Source: Ancylomarina longa
GTDB taxonomy: Bacteria; Bacteroidota; Bacteroidia; Bacteroidales; Marinifilaceae
Direction of reading: 5' to 3'
DNA: 64,000 bases
NCBI RefSeq assembly: GCF_003996985.1
Contig: NZ_RJJX01000007.1
Location: 92,670 to 156,669, forward strand
Both the position numbers and the translations under genes were made by a program. The notes beneath the pieces were generated by a model. That model searched no databases, had not been told where the DNA came from, and saw only the letters and a program-made list of their open reading frames with translations. Of the stretch, positions 43,844 to 51,139 are shown piece after piece. Position 1 is the first letter of the stretch. Each line of letters starts with the position of its first letter.

Positions 43844-44225
43844 TTGGTTTTTTAACCTTAATTTCTCGTTCCGGAATATTCCTTTGTAGTTTTGTTACCC
43901 TAATTTTGAGGTTCGGAACCTAAAATTTTACGTTCACTAAGGCTGCCGTTGAGGTTCTGAACCCCAAATTATCGGTTGCCGACCGTTCTGTTTCGGTTCG
44001 TTATGCTTCCGTTTCCGTTCCCAAACCTTTCGTTGTGGTTTGCTAGTCTAATTTTGGGGTTCGGAACCTAAAATTTTACGTTTATCAACCACTCTGAGTA
44101 GGTTAAGAACTGCATAATTTCGCTTTCTGAGTCCAAAATTTCGGTTAACTAAGCCAAATGCTTTGGTAAATAAGCGAAGCATTTCGATACAGAACCATAC
44201 AATTTCTATTACAAAGCCAATACCT
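43844..44225. repeat. degenerate ~21-bp tandem repeat array
   Basis: About 18 units of 20-22 bases with the loose consensus GGTTcnGAACCtaAAATTT, for example GGTTCGGAACCTAAAATTTT at 43911 and 44059 and GGTTCTGAACCCCAAATTAT at 43953. Most units keep the GTT...AACC dyad or the AAATTT block but vary elsewhere. It lies between the CstA terminator and the terminator of the 163-residue gene. No coding frame spans it. Confidence 0.7.
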
Positions 44226-44254
44226 GCAAAAACAAAGCTCTAATTGCTAACAAC

Positions 44255-44305
44255 AAAATACAAACTGACAGGTTAAATTTGCAAGATGTAAATTAAACCT
44301 GTCAG
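44255..44305 (-). terminator. terminator after the 163-residue gene
   Basis: On the minus strand CTGACAGGTTTAATTT pairs with AAATTTAACCTGTCAG (one mismatch, nine-base loop) with a T-rich tail, 33 bases after the stop codon. Confidence 0.9.
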
Positions 44306-44338
44306 CTTTTAGAGTCGTTTAAATTGAATTCAGATTAA

Positions 44339-44830
44339 TTACTCCTTATCAGCTGTCTCCTTTTCATCAACCCTTTTTGCACGGTTAAAGAATTGTTTCA
44401 ACTCATTGCGTTTGGCTTCGTAGCCCGGAGCAGATGTTCCTGTTTTGTAGTTGGTGTAGGCGTAATCGTCCAAAGCAGCTTGGTAGTTGTCGTAATCGTG
44501 CAGGGTTTTGGCATTGTTTATACCTGTAAGCAGATTTTCCAAACGTGCAATAGTGCCTTCCAAAACGGTACGACTATTAAAATCTTTGGCAAACTCTTCC
44601 CAATCTACATCAGGACTCCGCAAGACAGGCTGCCCGGTGGCATAGTCGTTCACCTTATTTACAAACAGCTTGTTTTGCTCACTGATGCTGCCATACTTGC
44701 GGCGTTCCTCGCTACTCAGGTTGCTCACCTTAGCTGACAATGCTGTTTCCAAAGCTGACAAAGCAGTATTTACACTCTCAATTTGTTCTGTACTTAAATG
44801 GGTGTCATTTAGATTTTTTAATGTACTCAT
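44339..44830 (-). CDS. hypothetical alpha-helical protein (intact copy)
   Basis: 163-residue soluble, acidic, probably all-helical protein with no recognised domain. The N-terminal 130 residues (starting MSTLKNLNDTHLSTEQIESVNTAL) are almost identical to the truncated protein at 47343, and 388 bases of DNA (44443-44830 versus 47357-47744) align without gaps at about 94 percent. The extra 33 residues GTSAPGYEAKRNELKQFFNR... are the part missing from the other copy. Features such as YDNYQAALDDYAYTNYK suggest helix-turn-helix packing, but not a known family. The 213-base upstream region holds a relic of the barrel gene. Confidence 0.75.
   Translation of the reverse strand: MSTLKNLNDTHLSTEQIESVNTALSALETALSAKVSNLSSEERRKYGSISEQNKLFVNKVNDYATGQPVLRSPDVDWEEFAKDFNSRTVLEGTIARLENLLTGINNAKTLHDYDNYQAALDDYAYTNYKTGTSAPGYEAKRNELKQFFNRAKRVDEKETADKE
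44443..44830. repeat. 388-bp direct repeat (copy B)
   Basis: Direct repeat partner of 47357-47744; together they flank the outer-membrane barrel gene. Confidence 0.85.
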
Positions 44831-44925
44831 GGTGTTTTGTTTAGTAATTATTATTTAGATTTATACCGATATAATTCTCAGGCTATAAATAGCCTAAATT
44901 CTTTTGTAAAAAAATATTAAACTAA

Positions 44926-44982
44926 TTGTACAAAAACTGTTTCATCTAAAAAACAGATACGACAATTGTATTGATGTAAATT
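44926..44982 (-). pseudogene. relic of an outer-membrane barrel gene
   Basis: About 57 bases upstream of the 163-residue gene align with 45308-45363 inside the barrel gene at roughly 75 percent with one indel. The relic translates as FTSIQLSYLFF where the gene has FTSVQLPHPFWGE, in the same orientation. It implies a former second copy of the barrel gene next to the intact 163-residue gene. Confidence 0.6.
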
Positions 44983-45043
44983 AAAAACACAAGACAATCA
45001 ATATTACTCTGAAGCTTCTAAATGCACAAATAGAAATTTTGTA

Positions 45044-47353
45044 TTACTTCTGTAAAACTCCATCTGAACTATCCGAATTATCCAGATTCTTACCTCGGCT
45101 CTTATACTGTTTTCCCCAATCTAAATTAAAACTTAAATACAGCTCAAAACTAGGATATTGTTTATTATATATTATGGTTTTATCAGCTACCATAGAATTA
45201 TAATCGTAAGAATGACTTTCAGATTTCTCTCCAAACAAATTAGTTGAAGAAACACCTACCTGTCCCCATGGAACTTTATAGGTCAAATTATATTCATTAT
45301 AACTGTTTCGTACCGAAACGGTTTCGCCCCAAAACGGATGCGGCAATTGTACTGATGTAAATGTAAATGTGAACTTTTCATAATCTGCAATCATCTGAAT
45401 TACATAATACAAACTATTTCGATAATGAGCATAGTCATTTCCTTTTGAAGCTTCATGATTGTATCCTACATAGCCATTAATACTCAAATGCTCATCGATA
45501 AAAGAAGCTCCAACATTCCACTGGGCTTTTAAATTATGAAAGCTTTTTTGATTGTTATAACTTCTTATGAAGAGTTGTTTTGCTTCATCGAAATATGTTT
45601 CTTCCATAATTGGATTTTTGTACAAATAGGAAGTTAAAGATAAGCTTGTTCTGACCGAAGATTTATTTATACTGAATTTTAGTTCATTCTGATAAGACAA
45701 ATAGGTCTTCAATTCCGGATTTCCTATTATTGATTGATATTTATTTACAGGAAGTTCCACATCACTTAAATAAGACAACTCTGGATCTATACTGCTCAAC
45801 TGAGAACTACATCGAAGCGAATATGTTTTATCAAATTTATAGTTCAAACTTATTTTTGGCGTTAGACTCCACTTAATATAGTCATCTTGTCCTTGCTGAG
45901 AAAAGTAGTCTCGTGCAAGTCCGAAAGCACCCATATATCCTAATTTTCCCCAAGATCCTTTATACTGTATAAAGCCATAAGTGCTGGCATCATCCATTCT
46001 TGTCGTATAAGAAGTAGAGCCTCTATATTCATTAGTTGTATTCCCCTGTGTATGCTTTACGCCTGCAGTTATAGTTCCCAAAGAAAGTTGTTTTTCGTAA
46101 AAAACTTCTCCTATTAAAGATTGTCTTTGTCCGTCAACATTGGAAATAATTCTGTATAGTTCATTCTCTTTTAAAAATTCAAAATAATTATAGTCTATTT
46201 TGTTTTTACCATAAGTACCCACTAAATTTATTGCAAAAGATTGCTTATTTCTCAATTGCTTAAAATAATAAAGATCAAGCGAAGGTCTTAAAGTTTGGGT
46301 ATTCTCCCGTATGTTGTTTTGAATGATTTCATTCGCTTCGGTAGTTGTAATTTCATTATCTGAATCTATGTGAGGGTGATTTAGCTCAAATAAATTCATT
46401 TTAATATTAAACATATCTTTCTTTCCTGAATAATTATAAGAGATGTTTGCATTTTGATATATCTCTCTCCAATGATAATCGTTTGTTTTTTCAATACGCA
46501 AAATATTATTACCATCAGGATAATTATAATTCTGATTTTTCAAGGCAAGAGAATGAATAGCATGATGATTTACTAAATAATTAAATTTTAATTGCGACTT
46601 CTTAAAATTAAAACCACCAGAAGCTTGTCCATATCCAGATTCATGTGTTAATGATTCCGTTAAATTAGCCAGCATATACCCCCCGGAAGTAATTCGCTTT
46701 GTTTTATAATCTATAATAGCACCAATATTATCTCCATAACGCAATCCTGGATTATCATAATAATCTACTCGTAAGATTTCCTTTGGATTAAGCGCTAATA
46801 CCTCTTGTGAGGTAGCTTCAATTCCATTTATTAATAATTTTAATTCCTTGCTTCCACCAAGAGATATAGTTCCAGATTTTTCACTCACTATAATTTCAGG
46901 TAACATTAGCCGTTGTGTTATTTGTAAGCCATTTGTTGATTTCGCTTTTATTTCCTTTGTTGGAAAGTAGAGTTGTTTATCAATTCTTCTATTATCAGCA
47001 TGTACCGTAACTTCATCTAACTTTTCTGTATTAGGATTTAGTGCCAAAACGCCTAGGTCTATCTTTTTTGTCATCCCTTTTAAATTAATAAGTTGCTTTG
47101 CATATCCAACACTCGAAATTGACAACAAAAATTCTGCAGAAGCAGGTCTATTAAGATGGAATAAGCCCTTTTCATTAGTTATAGTTCCACATACAAAAGT
47201 TGAATCTCTATTTAAAACAATAATGTTTGCATAAGGAATAAATTGATTCGTTTTTGAGTCCTTAACTATTCCTTTAATATCAAAATTTTCTCCAAAAAGC
47301 GAGAGGACAGATAATAAGCAACTTACAAGTAAAATATATTTTTTAAATTTCAT
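45044..47353 (-). CDS. outer-membrane beta-barrel family protein with CarboxypepD_reg-like N-terminus
   Basis: 769-residue outer-membrane protein. The ATG at 47353 begins a signal peptide (MKFKKYILLVSCLLSVLSLFG), followed by a carboxypeptidase-regulatory-like beta sandwich (FDIKGIVKDSKTNQFIPYANIIV... about residues 23-105), a plug-like region with EVTVHADNRRIDKQLYFPTKE and LMLPEIIVSE, and a long barrel (about residues 270-769) of the OMP_b-brl_3 type. The upstream extension in the longest frame (to 47506) reads through the truncated 133-residue gene in another frame and should be discarded. Its start overlaps that gene's stop by 11 bases. A role in peptide or siderophore-like uptake/export is inference. 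Confidence 0.85.
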   Translation of the reverse strand: MKFKKYILLVSCLLSVLSLFGENFDIKGIVKDSKTNQFIPYANIIVLNRDSTFVCGTITNEKGLFHLNRPASAEFLLSISSVGYAKQLINLKGMTKKIDLGVLALNPNTEKLDEVTVHADNRRIDKQLYFPTKEIKAKSTNGLQITQRLMLPEIIVSEKSGTISLGGSKELKLLINGIEATSQEVLALNPKEILRVDYYDNPGLRYGDNIGAIIDYKTKRITSGGYMLANLTESLTHESGYGQASGGFNFKKSQLKFNYLVNHHAIHSLALKNQNYNYPDGNNILRIEKTNDYHWREIYQNANISYNYSGKKDMFNIKMNLFELNHPHIDSDNEITTTEANEIIQNNIRENTQTLRPSLDLYYFKQLRNKQSFAINLVGTYGKNKIDYNYFEFLKENELYRIISNVDGQRQSLIGEVFYEKQLSLGTITAGVKHTQGNTTNEYRGSTSYTTRMDDASTYGFIQYKGSWGKLGYMGAFGLARDYFSQQGQDDYIKWSLTPKISLNYKFDKTYSLRCSSQLSSIDPELSYLSDVELPVNKYQSIIGNPELKTYLSYQNELKFSINKSSVRTSLSLTSYLYKNPIMEETYFDEAKQLFIRSYNNQKSFHNLKAQWNVGASFIDEHLSINGYVGYNHEASKGNDYAHYRNSLYYVIQMIADYEKFTFTFTSVQLPHPFWGETVSVRNSYNEYNLTYKVPWGQVGVSSTNLFGEKSESHSYDYNSMVADKTIIYNKQYPSFELYLSFNLDWGKQYKSRGKNLDNSDSSDGVLQK

Positions 47354-47744
47354 AGGTTTTGTAGTTGGTGTAGGCGTAATCGTCGAGGGCAGCTTGGTAA
47401 TTGTCGTAATCGTGCAGGGTTTTGGCATTACTAATACCTGTAAGCAGGTTTTCCGAACGTGCAATAGTGGCTTCCAAAACGGTTCGGCTATTAAAATCTT
47501 TGGCAAACTCTTCCCAATCTACATCAGGACTTCGCAAGACAGGCTGCCCGGTGGCATAGTCGTTCACCTTATTTACAAACAGTTTGTTTTGCTCGCTGAT
47601 GCTGCCATACTTACGGCGTTCCTCGCTGCTGAGGTTACTCACCTTAGCTGACAATGCTGTTTCCAAAGCTGCCAAACTTGTATTTACACTCTCAATTTGT
47701 TCTGTACTTAAATGAATGTCATTTAGATTTTTTAATGTACTCAT
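47343..47744 (-). CDS. truncated copy of the 163-residue helical protein
   Basis: 133-residue protein nearly identical to the first 130 residues of the gene at 44339; after YTNYKT it ends with YEI and a stop supplied by the start region of the barrel gene (the codons TATGAAATTTAA overlap its ATG). The last ~33 residues are therefore missing. Promoter-proximal part and coding frame are intact, so it may still be expressed and translationally coupled to the barrel gene. It lies 63 bases downstream of the double-glycine peptide gene on the same strand. Confidence 0.75.
   Translation of the reverse strand: MSTLKNLNDIHLSTEQIESVNTSLAALETALSAKVSNLSSEERRKYGSISEQNKLFVNKVNDYATGQPVLRSPDVDWEEFAKDFNSRTVLEATIARSENLLTGISNAKTLHDYDNYQAALDDYAYTNYKTYEI
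47357..47744. repeat. 388-bp direct repeat (copy A)
   Basis: Direct repeat partner of 44443-44830, same orientation, gap-free, about 94 percent identical. The homology ends abruptly where the barrel gene begins, marking a recombination or insertion junction. Confidence 0.85.
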
Positions 47745-47807
47745 GGGTATTTTTTTTAGGGTTAAAAATTAATTATCTTATTAATTGAATTTTAAATTGC
47801 TATACTC

Positions 47808-47939
47808 CTATAAATATATTTTCACCTTCTTCCCATCAACAATAACGATAATATAATCTCTTTCCTCTCCACCTTTTACTAGGGTTAACTCATTTCGACT
47901 TAATATCTCAATCGCTTTGCTGCTTTTTTGTGTTCTCAT
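47808..47939 (-). CDS. 43-residue double-glycine-leader peptide
   Basis: Small gene: leader MRTQKSSKAIEI followed by LSRNELTLVKGG, then a 19-residue core EERDYIIVIVDGKKVKIYL. The LSxxEL-x3-KGG ending is the leader pattern of the Bacteroidota GG-type peptide precursors (TIGR04149-like natural product precursors; bacteroidetocins also use double-glycine leaders), cleaved by peptidase-containing ABC exporters. The core lacks cysteines and reads as a beta hairpin (IIVIV-DGKK-VKIYL). It heads the minus-strand unit with the 133-residue gene and the barrel gene, and is divergent from the histidine kinase. No exporter is encoded in the window. Confidence 0.72.
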   Translation of the reverse strand: MRTQKSSKAIEILSRNELTLVKGGEERDYIIVIVDGKKVKIYL

Positions 47940-48008
47940 AACTTTACATTTTACGAGCGGTATATCCTTTTAAACGTCCCCAAAACTAAAACATAAAAAT
48001 GATAAAAA

Positions 48009-48345
48009 CGATTAGTTTCCTAACTGCTTCTGATTAGAAATCTAATCAAATAACAAGCTGTTTTCTAATCAAAAATGAATGAATTATTTCTCTCAAACAG
48101 AAATATGTTCTGATAATAAAACCAAATGAGACGTCTAAAAGGATTGTTTACCACAAAAACTTAGTAGGTCTAAAAATCTCTTCAAAGCACAGACATACTA
48201 ATAAGCAGAAGTTGAGACATCACCCTTTATTAAATATAAAAACACTAGAAAATAGTAATGTGAGGAGTACGACATTATTCTAATCACGTGATTAGATTTC
48301 TACAGTACTTTGATTAGAAAAGTCGGTTTGTTTTAATTAGATAAA
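48009..48345. promoter_or_regulatory. TCTAATCA operator cluster in the divergent promoter region
   Basis: Between the peptide gene (-) and the histidine kinase gene (+) the 8-mer TCTAATCA/TGATTAGA occurs six times: two perfect 18-base palindromes at 48031-48048 (TGATTAGAAATCTAATCA) and 48279-48296 (TCTAATCACGTGATTAGA), plus single sites at 48064-48071 and 48311-48318, each placed 22-23 bases from the like-oriented half-site of the neighbouring palindrome (two helical turns). Weaker variants lie near 48010 and 48334. This is a likely binding site of the adjacent OmpR-type regulator controlling both transcripts (inference). Confidence 0.7.
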
Positions 48346-48434
48346 ATGCATTCTTTTTTTGATAAAAGCATAATTTAGAACTATTCTAACAAGAAAGAGT
48401 CATTTTTTTATGAAAAGAAAAATAACTTTGTTTT

Positions 48435-49799
48435 ATGGAAAGCAATTTATTCAAAAGACTCAGCCTAATAGCAATAATTATACTTGCCATGCTTATTTTT
48501 TCGCAAGGACTGTGGTTAGTACAGCAATTAAAGCAGGAGAAACAAGCATTTGCATTGCGAGTGAAGCAGGAATTGAATAATGTAATGAGTCTGAATTCAT
48601 TAAAGTTATTTGGAGGAGACAATAAGAAAAATAACTTTACAGTTGAAGAGATCTCAGACAAAGAGCTTGCTCAAGCTCCTCCGTCAAAAATCTATAGAAT
48701 AGACACCGAAAAGTATCCTACCGATAAGTCAATGCTACAGCGACTGGAAGCTGCTCTTGCAGATGGGCTATTAGAAAAGGGGCAGATAAAATTAAATAGC
48801 TTGGATTCGTTATTTACCTGTTATTTTCCCGAACTTGAAAAGATACAATCCTATCGCATGCAGCTTCTTAAAAATAACAAAGCGATCGATAGTTTGTATC
48901 AAGGCAAGGAAACATCAATTTTTTGGTCGGATTCTCCCTCTGTACTACACATTCAAATTCCTTTGGGCACAAAGAAGATTTATATTTTTACTGCGGATTT
49001 TCAGTTAAAAACCTTCTCTTTTTTGCAACAAATAGTGTTTTCCATAGGCATATCCGGACTAGCTGTTGTTTTGGTAGCAATTTTTATGCTATGGCTGTTA
49101 TGGGCATTACAACAACAAGTAGCACAGCTACGCTGGCGAGAACAAGCCGTGAGCGGTATTGTACACGATTTAAAATCTCCCCTATCGTATGTCTATACCT
49201 TTTTAGATTACCTCGCCAGTAAAGAACAGCAAGCTGCTATGCAAGAACAGCTCCGAAATACAAGCACTAATGTCTCCAAATTAACCAACAAAATGGAAGT
49301 ATTACTTACGCTATTTCGCGGCAAGAAAAAAAAGATTGTAATGGAGCCTATTCCCTACAAACTGGAGGAAAAGTGCAGAGAATTACTATCAGAATTGAAA
49401 GTCATCTACCAAGAAAAAGAGCCGGAATGCAGCCTATCCATTCCTGAAAAGTTAGAGATTAATGTGGATATGCTTTATTTTGATGCAGCTTTGCGCAATT
49501 TGTTAGATAATGCCTTTAAATATTCCGAGGCTCCTGCAAAGGTGAAAATTACAGTAAGGAAAGAGCAAAAAAAACTATACATTTACATAATAGATTCGGG
49601 TAAGGGTATTCCACAAAGAGAGCATAAGAAGATTTTCCAAGAGTTTTACCGTGCGGATAGCAATAGTAAAGGCCACGGCATTGGTTTGGCTTTTACCCAA
49701 CAGATCGTAAAAGCTCACAAAGGACAGATCAAGCTGCAAAGTGAGCTCGGAAAAGGAAGTTCGTTTTGTATCGTTTTACCCGCAAAAACAATAGTGTAG
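48435..49799 (+). CDS. sensor histidine kinase
   Basis: 454-residue membrane histidine kinase: an N-terminal transmembrane helix (LIAIIILAMLIFSQGLWLV, residues ~10-28), a periplasmic domain of about 170 residues, a second helix (about residues 205-226, IVFSIGISGLAVVLVAIFMLWLLW), HisKA with H244 in GIVHDLKSPLSYV, and HATPase_c (NLLDNAFKYSE, DSGKGIPQ, GHGIGLAFTQQIV). No HAMP domain is evident. It is transcribed with the response regulator 24 bases downstream; the divergent peptide gene lies across the TCTAATCA cluster, suggesting it senses the peptide or a related signal (inference). It resembles RprX-type kinases of Bacteroides. Confidence 0.9.
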   Translation: MESNLFKRLSLIAIIILAMLIFSQGLWLVQQLKQEKQAFALRVKQELNNVMSLNSLKLFGGDNKKNNFTVEEISDKELAQAPPSKIYRIDTEKYPTDKSMLQRLEAALADGLLEKGQIKLNSLDSLFTCYFPELEKIQSYRMQLLKNNKAIDSLYQGKETSIFWSDSPSVLHIQIPLGTKKIYIFTADFQLKTFSFLQQIVFSIGISGLAVVLVAIFMLWLLWALQQQVAQLRWREQAVSGIVHDLKSPLSYVYTFLDYLASKEQQAAMQEQLRNTSTNVSKLTNKMEVLLTLFRGKKKKIVMEPIPYKLEEKCRELLSELKVIYQEKEPECSLSIPEKLEINVDMLYFDAALRNLLDNAFKYSEAPAKVKITVRKEQKKLYIYIIDSGKGIPQREHKKIFQEFYRADSNSKGHGIGLAFTQQIVKAHKGQIKLQSELGKGSSFCIVLPAKTIV

Positions 49800-49823
49800 T
49801 TTAGCCATAAAGAAATAATAATA

Positions 49824-50501
49824 ATGGAACAGTTGAGAATTTTATTTGTAGATGATGACATTAATTTAGGAGGGTTCATCAGTACCACATTAGAAACGGA
49901 TTACAATTATCGTTTGCATTTTCAAAACACATTATTAGGAATTGATACGATTATCCAAAGTTTCGAGCCAGATATTATCATTTTGGATGTAGAAATTGGA
50001 GATCAAAACGGGATTGAAACGGCAAAGGACATCATTACAAATTATCCTAAAATTCCCATCCTATTTGTATCCTCGCATACCGAAGAAGAAATGATTACCA
50101 AAGGAATAGATGTTGGTGGTAATGCTTACATTCCAAAACCTTTATCGATTCCTGTACTTGTATCTTACATTAGACGTTTTACCTCAAATACACGACAACA
50201 ACAAATAATAGAGGTAGCTAATTATCAACTAAACTTGCTCACGAACGAGGTTTCTCACAAAAAGCAGTTGATTAAGAAACTTAGTCCTTTTGAAAAAAAT
50301 GCTTTGGAATTGCTCATGCGACATCCTAACGAAATTGTAAGCAAAGAACAATTAGCAGAAAAGCTGTGGGAACATTCTCTGGATACACAAAACATTGCAA
50401 GTTTGAATAATACTTTGTCTAAACTAAGAAACTTGTTTAAAGATCATGCTTCCCTAAAAATTAGCACAATAAGAGGAGTTGGGTATAGCTTACATTCCTA
50501 A
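49824..50501 (+). CDS. OmpR-family response regulator (RprY-like)
   Basis: 225-residue regulator with a receiver domain (acidic cluster in FVDDD, phospho-acceptor D55 in IIILDVEIGD, conserved Thr/Ser in FVSSHTE, Lys in YIPKPLS) and a C-terminal winged helix Trans_reg_C domain (about 130-225; LSPFEKNALELLMRHPNEIVSKEQLAEKLW ... ISTIRGVGYSLHS). It is the response regulator of the kinase immediately upstream (24-base gap). The TCTAATCA palindromes in the divergent region are the obvious candidate targets. Confidence 0.92.
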   Translation: MEQLRILFVDDDINLGGFISTTLETDYNYRLHFQNTLLGIDTIIQSFEPDIIILDVEIGDQNGIETAKDIITNYPKIPILFVSSHTEEEMITKGIDVGGNAYIPKPLSIPVLVSYIRRFTSNTRQQQIIEVANYQLNLLTNEVSHKKQLIKKLSPFEKNALELLMRHPNEIVSKEQLAEKLWEHSLDTQNIASLNNTLSKLRNLFKDHASLKISTIRGVGYSLHS

Positions 50502-50589
50502 GAAACTATCCGATAAGGTTTGCGAATTACAATTAGTGAGGTATTCTGAAGAAGCCTAAACATACTGGAGACGATTCCCGGATATCCCA

Positions 50590-50626
50590 TAAAAAAAGTG
50601 GAAAGCCCTTATAGCTAACCACTTTT
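50590..50626 (-). terminator. terminator after the DUF3467 gene
   Basis: On the minus strand AAAAGTGG pairs with CCACTTTT across a 17-base loop and is followed by seven T, about 20 bases after the stop codon. Confidence 0.75.
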
Positions 50627-50644
50627 AATATTTTACTTTCAAGA

Positions 50645-50971
50645 TTAAGCTTGCCCGGTTGGTCCAAAACTCATTGGCATTATCGGCCCCTCGTGTCCTT
50701 GATTTTCATCGACATTTTTAATAGGTCCGTGTAGTGATTCAAATTTTCTAATATTATCTTTTAATGCTAACATCAGTCTTTTAGCATGTTCGGGGGTAAG
50801 AATAATTCTCGATTTAACATCAGCCTTAGGTATTCCCGGCATAATCCGAACAAAATCCACAACAAATTCAGAACTGGAATGTGTTATTACTGCCAAATTT
50901 GAATAAATACCCTGTGCGACATCTTCTTTTAATTGAATGTCTATTTGATTAGCTTGTTTTTTTTCACTCAT
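50645..50971 (-). CDS. DUF3467 family protein
   Basis: 108-residue protein of DUF3467. Signature: IDIQLKEDVAQGIYSNLAVITHSSSEFVVDFVRIMPGIPKADVKSRIILTPEHAKRLMLAL, a single alpha-beta domain, then a flexible C-terminal tail rich in Gly, Pro and Met. It is conserved next to rpoC across Bacteroidota, as it is here (rpoC lies 170 bases upstream across its own terminator), but the function is unknown. Confidence 0.9.
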   Translation of the reverse strand: MSEKKQANQIDIQLKEDVAQGIYSNLAVITHSSSEFVVDFVRIMPGIPKADVKSRIILTPEHAKRLMLALKDNIRKFESLHGPIKNVDENQGHEGPIMPMSFGPTGQA

Positions 50972-51084
50972 GATAAGCTGTTTTGATTAAATTAATAGTA
51001 CTAGCGCTAAATTAGGAATTATTAACATTTATTGCTTCATCCCCCAGACAGATTATGTGTAATCTTTTTAAACCATCATTTTTA

Positions 51085-51120
51085 GCAAAAAAAAAGGTGC
51101 TTCCCGAAAGAAACACCCTT
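51085..51120 (-). terminator. terminator after rpoC
   Basis: On the minus strand GGTGTTTC pairs with GAAGCACC (one mismatch, six-base loop) and is followed by nine T, about 20 bases downstream of the rpoC stop codon. It closes the ribosomal protein/RNA polymerase operon. Confidence 0.88.
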
Positions 51121-51139
51121 TATATATCAAATAATAAAA

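Noticed and set aside
47354-47506. N-terminal extension of the barrel protein to 47506
   Set aside because: The extension is the other reading frame of the truncated helical-protein gene; the signal peptide begins at the ATG at 47353.
44443-47744. Insertion sequence bounded by the 388-bp direct repeats
   Set aside because: No transposase or terminal inverted repeats were seen; the repeats are parts of a gene, so duplication and recombination explain them better.
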